DNA from: Nonomuraea guangzhouensis
Lineage (GTDB): Bacteria > Actinomycetota > Actinomycetes > Streptosporangiales > Streptosporangiaceae
Reading direction: 5' to 3'
Assembly: GCF_019396345.1 (NCBI RefSeq)
Contig: NZ_JAHKRM010000016.1
Span: 88,976 to 152,975, forward strand
DNA: 64,000 nt
A program made the position numbers and the translations under genes. The notes below the pieces were generated by a model. It worked only from the letters and a program-made list of their open reading frames with translations. It made no database searches and was not told where the DNA came from. Below are positions 1 to 10,267 of the stretch, piece after piece (position 1 is the stretch's first letter; the number at the start of each line of letters is the position of its first letter).

Positions 1-59
1 CGAGCAGCTCTGCTCGGACAGAGACGTCTCGAGTTCTGCTGTTGGGGGGAGGGCTCCCG

Positions 60-272
60 ATGTATGTGCTCACTGAAGGCGTCGAGCTCAGCCATGCGGA
101 TCTGGCGTTGCTGGCGGAGCTTGCCAAGGGAGTCACGGTTGACCGGGTGGGCAGACGACTGGATATCAGCGGGCGCACGGTACGCCGGAGACTGCGGGGT
201 ATCTGCGACCGCATCGGAGTCGCCACCGCCATCGAGGCCGTGGCCTGGGCCGCCCGCCGTCAGCTCATCTGA
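60..272 (+). CDS. Small LuxR-type helix-turn-helix protein
   Basis: This 70-residue protein is essentially one LuxR/FixJ-type HTH. The run VTVDRVGRRLDISGRTVRRR matches the recognition-helix region, and no receiver or other sensor domain precedes it. I chose the ATG at 60 because a purine-rich GGGGGGAGGG site lies just upstream; an in-frame TTG at 42 is possible but would put the RBS inside the gene. Stand-alone HTH proteins of this size are common in actinomycetes and may act as DNA-binding modulators. The target is unknown. It converges on the NlpC/P60 gene that follows. Confidence 0.6.
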   Translation: MYVLTEGVELSHADLALLAELAKGVTVDRVGRRLDISGRTVRRRLRGICDRIGVATAIEAVAWAARRQLI

Positions 273-338
273 CCGGGCCGCCGGGCCCGCCGCAAGAGCC
301 CCCGTCGTCAGGGCGCCTGCTGCCGGCGCCCCGGACGT

Positions 339-1382
339 TCAGTCGGCGATGCGTACGGCACCCGCGAACGGACGGCGAGCGATGGACGCGATGCGCACGA
401 CGTCGCCGGTCTGCGGCGCGTGGACCATCATGCCGCCACCGATGTAGATGCCGACGTGGTGCAGGTCGCCGTAGAAGAAGACCAGGTCGCCGGCACGCAG
501 CTCCTCCTTGGAGATGTGCCGGCCGGCCGTCCACTGATCGCCGGTGTAGTGCGGCAGTGAGATGCCCACCCGCTGGTAGGCCGCCATCACCAGGCCGGAG
601 CAGTCGTACGAGCTCGGGCCCTCGGCGCCCCAGACGTAGGGCTTGAGCTGCTGCGTGAGCGCCCACCTGGCGGCTATCGCGGCCTTGCCGGCGCCGATGA
701 CCGGCAGGTTCACCCGCACGGCGCGGGAGCCGGGGCGGCCCGCCTCGCCGATCGCGCGCTTGAACAGGCTGCTCTCGACCTTGGCCACCAGCTTGGTGAT
801 CTTGTCTCGCTTGGTGTCGAGGCCGTCGACGATCTTCTGGACCTCGTCGATGCGTGTCTTGGCGCTGGTCCTGGCCCGCTCGGCGGCCTCTCTGGCCGCG
901 GTCACCAGGTTGACCTCGACGCCCTGCTGATGTTCGAGCGCGTCGGTGGTGGCCGCCCGGTCGAGGAAGCTCTCGGGGTCGTCGGAGGAGCTGAACGTCA
1001 GGGAGTGGCCGAGGCCGCCGTTCATGTAGGCGTTCTGGGCCAGCAACGAGGCCTTGGCGCGCTTGGCGGCGAAGTCGGACTCGCTGGTGGCCAGTGTCTT
1101 CTGGGCCGCCTCGACCGCCTTCTTGGCGGTCTTGAGCTTCTCGCGCTGGCCGTTGTACTGCTCGCTGAGCGTCTCGATCTGGGTGTGGAGCTCCTCGGCC
1201 TGCTTGGACAGGGCCTTCAGAGAGGGCTTGGGATCGGCGACGGCGGAGCCGACGGGGATGGCGAACAGGAGAGTGGCGACGGTGGCCGCGATGACACCCA
1301 AGCGGGTGGAGGCTTTCCGGGATCCCGGAGGGCGGGCATGAGCGCCCGCCGGCTTCCCCTCGCGATTGCGGGTGTACTTCAC
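339..1382 (-). CDS. Secreted NlpC/P60 peptidoglycan endopeptidase with coiled-coil region
   Basis: A 347-residue RipA/CwlO-like cell-wall hydrolase, predicted to cut stem peptides outside the membrane. A basic N-terminus is followed by a hydrophobic signal segment (about residues 28-48, ending SAVAD). A long alpha-helical coiled coil runs from about 53 to 210, and the C-terminal NlpC/P60 domain from about 232 to 347. The catalytic Cys is C261 in YDCSGL, with His309 in HHVGIY and His321 in VHAP. It starts at GTG with AGGAG eight bases upstream. The leader carries a c-di-AMP riboswitch, so expression is probably tied to c-di-AMP made by DisA elsewhere in this window. Confidence 0.92.
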   Translation of the reverse strand: MKYTRNREGKPAGAHARPPGSRKASTRLGVIAATVATLLFAIPVGSAVADPKPSLKALSKQAEELHTQIETLSEQYNGQREKLKTAKKAVEAAQKTLATSESDFAAKRAKASLLAQNAYMNGGLGHSLTFSSSDDPESFLDRAATTDALEHQQGVEVNLVTAAREAAERARTSAKTRIDEVQKIVDGLDTKRDKITKLVAKVESSLFKRAIGEAGRPGSRAVRVNLPVIGAGKAAIAARWALTQQLKPYVWGAEGPSSYDCSGLVMAAYQRVGISLPHYTGDQWTAGRHISKEELRAGDLVFFYGDLHHVGIYIGGGMMVHAPQTGDVVRIASIARRPFAGAVRIAD

Positions 1383-1399
1383 GAACCAGCTCCTCTCAT

Positions 1400-1535
1400 C
1401 GGCGCCTACCGGGTTAGCTGACGGGTTCGGGCCGGAGCAGCCCTACCGAACGAATCGCTCGGATTCACCCCAGGGTGGCGTCAGGATGAGCTCGCCACCG
1501 GCGGGTCCCCGGTTCTCCTCGCGGAGATTGGGCGC
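1400..1535 (-). promoter_or_regulatory. ydaO-type c-di-AMP riboswitch in the leader of the NlpC/P60 gene
   Basis: Read on the minus strand, the leader contains the blocks typical of the ydaO/yuaA aptamer in order: GAACCGGGGACC, then CCTGGGGTGAATCC, then GCCCGAACCCGTCAGCTAAC, then CGGTAGGCGCCG. These match by eye the conserved core of riboswitches preceding rpfA and NlpC/P60 genes in actinomycetes, which are switched off by c-di-AMP. It ends about 17 nt before the GTG start, so it could act on ribosome-binding-site access or by termination. Boundaries are approximate. Confidence 0.85.
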
Positions 1536-1833
1536 GTCTCCACGCTTGGCTCGCGCGGGTGACATCGTCGCTGGACACTAGTGCACTCCGCGTTCGTGCT
1601 CAACCAGAACTGCCAAGTCAGTAGAGGTTTCGCAACCGAAGGGTCACGAGAGGGTCTCGTGCTTGGCCGTACAGAACAGACTTTATGTCCTTTTTCCACC
1701 AAGTTCGCCAAGACATGGAAGCCTAGGAGCCAAGGGATCCCCCATCGTGATTGATCAACCACCGCATGTCATGAGATGGGGGAGAGGTCGCAGTTAGGGG
1801 GGAGCCGTAATCGGATCTGTACTCTGGAGACCC

Positions 1834-2391
1834 ATGGAGCAGGTCGCCGAAGTGACAGTCCCGGACACGGAAATCGTCGTCCGGCGTGCCCGCACGCCGG
1901 ATGTCAGGACGATAAGGCGCCTGGTCGACACCTACGCGGGCGCCGGACAGCGGCTTCTGGAGAAGGCCACCGTCACCCTGTACGAGGACGTGCAGGAGTT
2001 CTGGATCGCCGAACGCGGCGGCCAGGTGGTCGGCTGTGGCGCGCTGCATGTGCTTTGGGAGGATCTCGCGGAGATTCGCACGGTGGCCGTCAACCCGGAG
2101 TTCCGCGGCTTCGGAATCGGGCACCGGATCGTCTCTTCCTTGATCATGACCGCCCGAGAGCTCGGCCTGCGCCGGGTATTCTGTCTGACTTTTGAGGTCG
2201 ATTTCTTCGCGAGGCATGGATTCCGCCCGGTTCAGGGCACTCCGGTCTCGCCAGAGGTCTACGCGGAGCTGCTGGCCTCGTACGACGAGGGTGTCGCCGA
2301 GTTCCTCGACTTGGAACACGTCAAGCCCAACACTCTGGGGAACACCCGCATGCTGCTCCACCTGACATCGGGTGACGCGGACCTTGACTAA
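1834..2391 (+). CDS. argA: Amino-acid N-acetyltransferase, ArgA-like GNAT protein
   Basis: A 185-residue single-domain GNAT enzyme. It resembles the short actinobacterial N-acetylglutamate synthases that acetylate glutamate as the first step of arginine synthesis. The acetyl-CoA loop is visible as RGFGIGHR at about residues 90-97, after beta-4 (EIRTVAVNP), and the FFARHGFRPV segment is typical of the family. The C-terminal part (DLEHVKPNTLGNTRMLL) matches ArgA-like proteins rather than generic GNATs. It is not next to other arg genes here, so the substrate is inferred from the family. The 450-base gap upstream holds the riboswitch of the divergent gene and this gene's promoter region. Confidence 0.8.
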   Translation: MEQVAEVTVPDTEIVVRRARTPDVRTIRRLVDTYAGAGQRLLEKATVTLYEDVQEFWIAERGGQVVGCGALHVLWEDLAEIRTVAVNPEFRGFGIGHRIVSSLIMTARELGLRRVFCLTFEVDFFARHGFRPVQGTPVSPEVYAELLASYDEGVAEFLDLEHVKPNTLGNTRMLLHLTSGDADLD

Positions 2392-2443
2392 TGGGAAAGG
2401 TGATTGTTGATACCTATGTCGATACGTTGGGCAGCACAGGCAT

Positions 2444-2455
2444 GTGTCCGGACAC
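2444..2455. promoter_or_regulatory. Perfect 12-bp palindrome upstream of the YGQQ/RDD gene
   Basis: GTGTCCGGACAC is a perfect inverted repeat 33 bases before the GTG start. Its position fits an operator, but no cognate regulator can be named from the sequence. Confidence 0.35.
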
Positions 2456-2488
2456 GTGCCACATGCGCACTCGAAGCGAGGTGACACG

Positions 2489-3784
2489 GTGAGCACCGGA
2501 CAGCCGCCGTATCCACAGGACGAATCCGGCGAGAACTCTGCGCCTGGCGGGACTCCCGAATACGGACAGCACAACGCGGGCCGCCCCTATGGCGGCGCCG
2601 ACCCGGATGCAACGATCGTTGGCTACCGGGCGGACGACGCCTATGGCCAGCAACCCAACTATGGGCAGCAGCAGCCGGGCTACGGCCAGCAGCCGCAGTA
2701 CGGCCAGCAACAGCAGCCGGGCTACGGTCAGCAGCCTGGTTACGGTCAGCAGCCGCAATACGGCCAGCAGCAGCCCCAGTACGGGCAGCAGCCCGGCTAT
2801 GGCCAGCAGCCTGACTACGGCCAGCAGCCCGGCTACGGGCAGCAGCAGGCTTCGGGCCAGCAGCCCGAGTACGGCCAGCCGGACTACGGTCAGCAGCCGC
2901 AGTCACAGCCCGGCTACGGCCAGCAGCCCGGCTACGGGCAGCAGCAGCCGTCCCAGCCTGGCTATGGTCAGCAGCCGCAATCGCAGCCCGGTTACGGTCA
3001 GCAGCCTGGCTATGGTCAGCAGCCCGCGTCGGGCCAGCAGCCCGGCTACGGCCAGCCGGCTTACGGTCAGCAGCCTGGTTACGGCCAGCAGCAGCCGTCC
3101 CAGCCCGGCTATGGGCAGCAGCAGCCGGGCTACGGCCAGCAGCAGCAGTCCCAGCCTGGTTACGGTCAGCAGCAGCAGCCGCAGTACGGTGGCCAGCCCG
3201 GATACGGGCAGCAGCAACCCCAGTACGGCCAGCAGCCCGGCTACGGCGCCCAGCCGTACGGGATGCAGCCGCCCGGAGCCCCGGCCCCGCTCGCCGAGTG
3301 GTGGCAGCGGCTCGTGGCGAGGATCATCGACGGTGTGATCTTCGGCATCGTGTCCGGGGTGCTGGGCCTGATTCTCGGGGCCATCCTGCTCAGCAGCTAC
3401 AACTCCGTGACCGGCACGACGAGCGGCCTGCTGGGCCCGCTCGCCTACGGGATCGTGCAGACCATCTTGATGACGGCGATATATGTCGCCTACGAGTACT
3501 TCATGACCAAGATGAGCGGCCAGACGGTCGGCAAGCTGGTCATGGGCATCAAGATCGTGCCCATGGGCAACATGCTGCCGCCCGGCGGCCTGCCCAACGA
3601 GGTGGCGCTCAAGCGGGCGGGCGTCACCTGGGGCGGATACGCCCTCGGCATCATCCCGTTCGTCGGGACTCTGCTCGGCGGCATCGCCGTCGCGCTGAAC
3701 GGTGCCTCCCAGCTCTGGGACAAGCCGCTGCAGCAGACGTTCGCCGACAAGTTCAGCAACACCGTGGTAGTGAAGATCAAGTAG
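2489..3784 (+). CDS. RDD-family membrane protein with long YGQQ low-complexity N-terminus
   Basis: A 431-residue protein in two parts. Roughly residues 45-265 are a Tyr/Gly/Gln/Pro low-complexity stretch containing 24 YGQQ tetrapeptides. The C-terminal third is an RDD domain, marked by WWQRLVARIIDGVIFG, the Arg-Asp signature in the first helix, and SGQTVGKLVMGIKIV. About four membrane segments are visible. RDD proteins are often linked to transport, but function is unproven. The tail is probably cytoplasmic. The GTG at 2489 is preferred over the upstream ATG at 2444 because GAGGTGA lies just before it. A strong terminator follows, then a second RDD gene. Confidence 0.85.
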   Translation: MSTGQPPYPQDESGENSAPGGTPEYGQHNAGRPYGGADPDATIVGYRADDAYGQQPNYGQQQPGYGQQPQYGQQQQPGYGQQPGYGQQPQYGQQQPQYGQQPGYGQQPDYGQQPGYGQQQASGQQPEYGQPDYGQQPQSQPGYGQQPGYGQQQPSQPGYGQQPQSQPGYGQQPGYGQQPASGQQPGYGQPAYGQQPGYGQQQPSQPGYGQQQPGYGQQQQSQPGYGQQQQPQYGGQPGYGQQQPQYGQQPGYGAQPYGMQPPGAPAPLAEWWQRLVARIIDGVIFGIVSGVLGLILGAILLSSYNSVTGTTSGLLGPLAYGIVQTILMTAIYVAYEYFMTKMSGQTVGKLVMGIKIVPMGNMLPPGGLPNEVALKRAGVTWGGYALGIIPFVGTLLGGIAVALNGASQLWDKPLQQTFADKFSNTVVVKIK

Positions 3785-3801
3785 TCCTCGAGAGCGCGAA
3801 A

Positions 3802-3833
3802 CAGAGGTCGGCCGGTGGCCGGCCTCTGTTTTG
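3802..3833 (+). terminator. Rho-independent terminator after the first RDD gene
   Basis: A 12-bp stem (CAGAGGTCGGCC pairing with GGCCGGCCTCTG, one G-T pair) with a 3-base loop is followed by TTTT. It lies 17 bases after the stop codon. Confidence 0.8.
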
Positions 3834-3892
3834 TCTGTGCGGGCCGTACCAAAATGGGTAGCGGTCGGTTCGCCGAAGGGTCGAGGTGGGTT

Positions 3893-4381
3893 ATGACCGG
3901 GTCACCGCCGTGGAGTGACGCGGTGCCGGCGGAATGGTGGGAACGCCTGGCCGCCCGGCTCATTGAAGCCCTCGTCTTCGGTGTCTTCTATTACATTCTG
4001 TTCGTCGCGCTCTGGGCAGTTTTTCGAACTGTCGGGTTGGTGGAGGTGTTCGACGGCCGACTGCCCGGCGTGTTCGCGTGGCTGCTCGCCGGGCTGGGAT
4101 ATACGGTCTATGACTGGACCGCGCATTCCATGGGCGGCCGCACCTTCGGCAAGGCGATCATGAAGATTCGCCTGGAGCCCGGTGGCCTTCGGCGATGCGC
4201 GCTGCTGAAACGGTCCCTGATCTATCCCGGAGCCGTCATGGTGATGGGCATTCCGGTGGTCAATGTGCTGGCCGGAATCTTCGTCTTCGGGGTCGGGATC
4301 CTCATCTTGATCGACAAGCCGCTGCAGCGCGGGCCGCACGACAGGCTCGCCGGAACACTGGTGACCAAAGATCTTCGTTGA
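3893..4381 (+). CDS. RDD-family membrane protein
   Basis: A 162-residue RDD protein, paralogous to the preceding gene but without the low-complexity tail. The opening WWERLAARLIEALVFGVFYY aligns with WWQRLVARIIDGVIFG of the neighbour, although the usual Asp is Glu. GGRTFGKAIMKIRLEP matches SGQTVGKLVMGIKIVP. Three to four membrane helices are expected. The ATG at 3893 has GAGGTGGG a few bases upstream; an earlier in-frame start at 3815 would overlap the terminator hairpin and is rejected. Function unknown; probably a local duplication. Confidence 0.75.
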   Translation: MTGSPPWSDAVPAEWWERLAARLIEALVFGVFYYILFVALWAVFRTVGLVEVFDGRLPGVFAWLLAGLGYTVYDWTAHSMGGRTFGKAIMKIRLEPGGLRRCALLKRSLIYPGAVMVMGIPVVNVLAGIFVFGVGILILIDKPLQRGPHDRLAGTLVTKDLR

Positions 4382-4639
4382 GCCTTGGGTACCTGGGCTG
4401 ATGCCTTTCCGTAAAATTTTCACTTGATCCGGTAAGGAGCCTGGAGAGACTGGCATTAGGCTATGAGGCGTCCGGGTTGCCGGATGTTGGCGCTCTTGGC
4501 ACACGGACAGCATCGGTGTACCACTATGGTCAGGTGCGGGCGGTTGTCCACCTGGTGTGGCATGAGGGGCGCTCATGCTGGGGCCGCTTGTGGATAAAGC
4601 GCCCATCGAAACCCCGGTCCGCTGTGGAGGCGAGGACGA

Positions 4640-4786
4640 ATGCAGGCCCTTACCGACGTATTGTCAGCCCTCATCCCACCCGTGGTCGTGGGCGGCGCCT
4701 TCATCTTTGGCGTAGTGAAGTTGGTCCGATCCGAGGCCGCCGGACGCCGTCCAAACCGCCAGGATCAGGCTGAGAACCACAACTGA
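4640..4786 (+). CDS. Small single-span membrane protein
   Basis: A 48-residue ORF: MQALTDVLSALIPPVVVGGA, then FIFGVVKLVRSE, then a polar basic tail ending QAENHN. One hydrophobic helix (about residues 8-28) followed by Lys/Arg suggests a membrane anchor with a cytoplasmic tail. GGAGG lies about nine bases before the ATG. The coding pattern and RBS support a real gene. It sits 105 bases upstream of lsr2 on the same strand. Function unknown. Confidence 0.6.
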   Translation: MQALTDVLSALIPPVVVGGAFIFGVVKLVRSEAAGRRPNRQDQAENHN

Positions 4787-4891
4787 TCCGTGACTCAGCG
4801 GAATCCCTGTAGCGCTGAATTGTCTCAACGCCTTTCCGGGTATATGTTTGCCCTGGCGAATGAAACAATGCTCCGCGAAAGGATTGCGTAG

Positions 4892-5224
4892 ATGGCCAAG
4901 CAGATCCAGGAGATTCTCATCGATGACCTCGATGGGGGCGAGGCCAATGAGACGGTCAGCTTCGCTATTGACGGCTCCTCCTATGAGATTGACCTGAGCG
5001 ACCTTAACGCCAAGAAGCTGAGGGACGCGCTCACGCCTTTCGTACAGCACGCTCGTCGGTCCGGTGCCGTCACCACGCGTCGGCGCGGTCGCGGCGGACA
5101 GCGTGCGATGAGCCGCGAGAAGAGCTCGGAGATCCGGCAGTGGGCCAAGGCTCACGGTCTGCCGGTGAGCGAGCGTGGCCGAATCGCCTCCACCGTGGTG
5201 GAGAAGTACGAAGCAGCTCACTGA
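4892..5224 (+). CDS. lsr2: Lsr2 nucleoid-associated protein
   Basis: A 110-residue Lsr2 homologue, the actinobacterial H-NS analogue that coats and silences AT-rich DNA. The N-terminal dimerisation domain is visible (QIQEILIDDLDGGEA, VSFAIDGSSYEIDLS). A basic linker follows (RRRGRGGQR), then the C-terminal DNA-binding domain EIRQWAKAHGLPVSERGRI with the minor-groove RGR hook. Length is typical. AAAGGA precedes the ATG. A strong hairpin follows, so it is probably its own transcription unit or ends the unit with the small membrane protein. Confidence 0.96.
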   Translation: MAKQIQEILIDDLDGGEANETVSFAIDGSSYEIDLSDLNAKKLRDALTPFVQHARRSGAVTTRRRGRGGQRAMSREKSSEIRQWAKAHGLPVSERGRIASTVVEKYEAAH

Positions 5225-5241
5225 GAGAGTCATCTCCCGAC

Positions 5242-5303
5242 CATGCGCTTATGCCGCTCGCCTAAGGACCCCGGCGAACGCCATAAGCGCATGATCATTT
5301 TAT
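5242..5303 (+). terminator. Long inverted repeat / terminator after lsr2
   Basis: CATGCGCTTATG and CATAAGCGCATG form a perfect 12-bp outer stem. The enclosed sequence can form an inner stem (CGCTCGCC with GGCGAACG, one mismatch). ATCATTTTA follows the outer arm. It begins 17 bases after the lsr2 stop. Confidence 0.7.
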
Positions 5304-5886
5304 CGGCTCTTCTCAAATGCTGGACAGTTCGCGTGGCGATCTTCTAATCGCCCATATGTGATCATTTTGGGCTGCCGCTCGGTGGATTCCGGGCGGTTTC
5401 TGTTCTGGTGCGTTCCAGCCCCGGGTGTGGGTGCCCCGGTGGTGCGACGGCCCGGGTTGGTAACCCGGCTGACCAGACGGGCGATTTCCCGGCCTCCGGG
5501 CGCCGTACCACGATCGATTGGCGCGAGGCGCGCTTCACTACATAGGATGTTTGCGTATGGCCTACTGATGTGGCATGGGCGATGCGCGGGCGAGCCCTCT
5601 CACCCGCGGCGGCCGGAAGCCGCTCCATGTTGATCTGCCGGCGCCGTGGTGACCAATTCCAGGCGCTTCGCCGAGGCTTCCCAAACATCGTTCGCTTGCG
5701 GCGTATCGGGAACACGTAACCCCCGATCGGTAGTTGGATAGAGGGTGAACGCCCTGCTCCCGGGGAACGTCTCTGCTATAGAGCGTGTCAGTGGCAGTGG
5801 GCACGGTTCGCCGAGCCAGGGCTAGCATGCGGGATGACGGGACCGGATTTACCGGCCTGACTGACCGCTCTGTGAGGAGCGACGAG
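5304..5886. other. Gene-free leader region of clpC
   Basis: About 580 bases between the lsr2 terminator and clpC. Short ORFs here lack convincing start sites and coding pattern. The visible regulatory element is the ClgR-like box at 5690-5703. A -10-like TATAGA lies near 5777. In-frame extension of ClpC upstream to 5785 is not supported. Confidence 0.5.
5690..5703. promoter_or_regulatory. Putative ClgR operator upstream of clpC
   Basis: GTTCGC-TTGCG-GCG fits exactly the GTTCGC-N5-GCG box recalled for the actinobacterial Clp regulator ClgR. It is 184 bases before the clpC start, a plausible activator position. No clgR gene lies in this window. Confidence 0.5.
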
Positions 5887-8394
<2,508 letters not shown>

Positions 8395-8416
8395 CGGCGC
8401 CCGGGTTCGACCCAGG

Positions 8417-8446
8417 ACCCCCGTGTGAGAGATCACACGGGGGTTT
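8417..8446 (+). terminator. Terminator after clpC
   Basis: ACCCCCGTGTGA and TCACACGGGGGT form a perfect 12-bp stem with a 4-base loop, 22 bases after the clpC stop, followed by a short T run. Confidence 0.8.
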
Positions 8447-8505
8447 CGCCGTTTCATAGGCCGGTTGCTTAATTTGTTGGAAACCTGGGTGTACCGCCAC
8501 CGGTA

Positions 8506-8515
8506 GTAGTACTAC
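8506..8515. repeat. 10-bp palindrome in the leader of the EboE-like gene
   Basis: GTAGTACTAC is a perfect palindrome within the 250-base leader, and lies next to a repeated GTAGTA. Possibly an operator; weak evidence. Confidence 0.25.
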
Positions 8516-8712
8516 ACTGCGTAGAGCATCGCCTGGCCTCTCCACGTCGTCCGCAGGACGGCGTTTCCAAGGTGAGGGCTGCTCCCTGGGGAGTACACAC
8601 GAATCAACTCAGGGCGGACGCGTGCGCCACCCGGCAGCAGGCATGCTCGACAAAGTCCGCATCGTCCCCAGGGCGGGCGACGGGAACACCAGTGCAAGCC
8701 GTGGAGGATTCA

Positions 8713-9651
8713 ATGCGTCTGCGTCACGATGACGGAACGCTGGTTCACCTCGCCTACAACGCAGGCGTACACCCCGCGGAAGACCTGGAGAACCTGATCG
8801 CCCACCTGACCCGCTACGCGGTGCCGGTGCGCAAGCGGCTCGGGGTCGAGCGGATGGGCGTCGGCCTGTGGCTCTCGCCCGCCGTGGCCGACCACCTCAC
8901 GGCCGACCGCATCGAACTCGTACGGCTGCGCAGGTCGCTGGAGGAGCGCGGCCTGGAGGTGGTGAGCCTCAACGGCACCGGCGGGCGCAACCTTGAGGTG
9001 CCCGGTCCCGACTGGGCCAAGCCGGAGCGCTACCGCTACACGATGGCGTTGGCCAAGATCCTGGCGTTCCTGCTGCCCGACGACGTACGGTTCGGCAGCA
9101 TCTCCACCATCCCGATCGGCTGGCGCCACGACTGGCCCGCCGACCTGCACGCCATCGCCACCCGACGGCTCGAACGGCTGGCCAGAGAGCTGCGTGGCAT
9201 CTACAGCGTCACCGGCAAGACCATCCGCGTCGGCTTCGAGCCGTGGCCCGGCTGCGTGCTGGAGACGACCGAGCAGGCGCTGGAGCGGGTGTGCGGGATC
9301 GACTCCGAGCATCTGGGCGTCTGCCTCGACGCGTGCCACCTGGCCTGCGGCGCCGAGGAGCCCGGTGCGGCACTGCGCGGGCTGGCCGCCGCGGGCGCTC
9401 CGGTGGTCAAGCTGGGGCACGTACACAACCACACGGGGGACACGCCCAGCACGGGCGCGGTGCTGTACGACACGATGGCGGCGATGCTGTCGGGCGCGGT
9501 CAGCGGGAGCGCGCACATCGAGGTCGAGACGCACAACCTGGCGGTGCCGGGGCGCGCCAAGGGACCGGGGGCACTGGTGTCCCTGTTGGCCGAACAGCTG
9601 GACTGGGCCCGCAACAGCCTGACCGGGCTGGGCTTGCAGCTGGCCGCGTAA
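8713..9651 (+). CDS. EboE-like sugar phosphate isomerase/epimerase family protein
   Basis: A 312-residue protein of the xylose-isomerase-like TIM-barrel type. The opening DGTLVHLAYNAGVHPAEDL and the segments VVSLNGTGGRN, GSISTIPIGW, RVGFEPWPGC, GVCLDACHLA and HIEVETHN resemble EboE of the eukaryote-bacterium-organism (ebo) metabolite-traffic cluster. The other ebo genes are absent, so its partner and substrate are unknown. The ATG at 8713 has GGAGGA seven bases upstream; an extension to 8572 lacks an RBS. The last codons are part of a degenerate tandem repeat that continues beyond the stop. Confidence 0.72.
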   Translation: MRLRHDDGTLVHLAYNAGVHPAEDLENLIAHLTRYAVPVRKRLGVERMGVGLWLSPAVADHLTADRIELVRLRRSLEERGLEVVSLNGTGGRNLEVPGPDWAKPERYRYTMALAKILAFLLPDDVRFGSISTIPIGWRHDWPADLHAIATRRLERLARELRGIYSVTGKTIRVGFEPWPGCVLETTEQALERVCGIDSEHLGVCLDACHLACGAEEPGAALRGLAAAGAPVVKLGHVHNHTGDTPSTGAVLYDTMAAMLSGAVSGSAHIEVETHNLAVPGRAKGPGALVSLLAEQLDWARNSLTGLGLQLAA

Positions 9652-9727
9652 CGGCCCGACCAGGTTGGGTCTGCGACTGGCCGCGCAACAGCCTGACCGG
9701 GGTTGGGCCGGTAACCGGCCGCGTAAC
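9611..9727 (+). repeat. Degenerate tandem repeat spanning the 3' end of the EboE-like gene
   Basis: About three copies of a roughly 36-37-bp unit. GCAACAGCCTGACCGGG occurs at 9611 and again at 9684, with a more diverged copy between. Units end in a GGCCGCGTAAC-like sequence. The stop codon of the upstream gene lies inside the array, so the array could have shifted the C-terminus. Confidence 0.6.
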
Positions 9728-9736
9728 TCCCGGCCG

Positions 9737-10207
9737 CTACAGAGTGCCGAACCAGCCCGGTGTGTCCAGGCGGAAGAGGTCGGGCGGGGTGACCTTGCGT
9801 AGATCGGTCACCAGGGCCTGGACCCGCTCTTCGCCCAGCTCGCCGACCCAGCGTTCGCGGAGGGTTTCGAAAATGCGGCCCGAGCGCACCAGGGCGTCGA
9901 CGCCGTGGGGCGTCAGACGGACGATCTTGCGCCGCGTGTCGTGGGGATCCACGGTGCGTTCCACATAGCCGATGCGTTCCAGCACGTCGATCGTCTTTCC
10001 CGCCGCCTGCTTGGAGACGCCCAGCGTACGGCCGAGGTCCACGGCGGTCGTGCTGCCCCGGCCGATCGCCTGCATGACGAAGCCGTGCATCGGCCGCATG
10101 TCGGGATGGCCCTGGCGGCCCAGCTCCGCGTGAAGCTCGTCGATGAGCACACGGAAGCCGAGCAGGAGGCGGAGCGGAAGCTCGAAGCCGGGGATGTCGC
10201 TTGACAC
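9737..10207 (-). CDS. MarR-family transcriptional regulator
   Basis: A 156-residue winged-helix regulator. The HTH is visible as TAVDLGRTLGVSKQAAGKTIDVLERIGYVERTVDPHDTRRK, with the MarR wing motif DPHDTRR. The GTG at 10207 gives VSSDIPGFELPLRLL; an in-frame TTG three codons earlier is less likely. It is divergent from a cupin gene. The intergenic region contains a palindrome and a repeat of its half-site, so autorepression and control of the cupin pair are likely. The ligand cannot be read from the sequence. Confidence 0.85.
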   Translation of the reverse strand: MSSDIPGFELPLRLLLGFRVLIDELHAELGRQGHPDMRPMHGFVMQAIGRGSTTAVDLGRTLGVSKQAAGKTIDVLERIGYVERTVDPHDTRRKIVRLTPHGVDALVRSGRIFETLRERWVGELGEERVQALVTDLRKVTPPDLFRLDTPGWFGTL

Positions 10208-10208
10208 G

Positions 10209-10247
10209 ATAGACAACCTGGTTCACTATATAGACAACTTTGTTGTC
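10209..10247. promoter_or_regulatory. Putative MarR operator between regulator and cupin gene
   Basis: A perfect inverted repeat, GACAAC-TTT-GTTGTC, lies at 10233-10247. An extra half-site ATAGACAACC at 10209-10218 repeats TATAGACAACT at 10229-10239 about 20 bases away, two helical turns. This arrangement suits a dimeric winged-helix repressor. Confidence 0.65.
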
Positions 10248-10267
10248 CATCTTAAGGGGTTGCCGGG

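Noticed and set aside
2640..3270. Repeats in the YGQQ region considered as a CRISPR or satellite array
   Set aside because: They are in-frame codons of one protein with no spacers of constant length.
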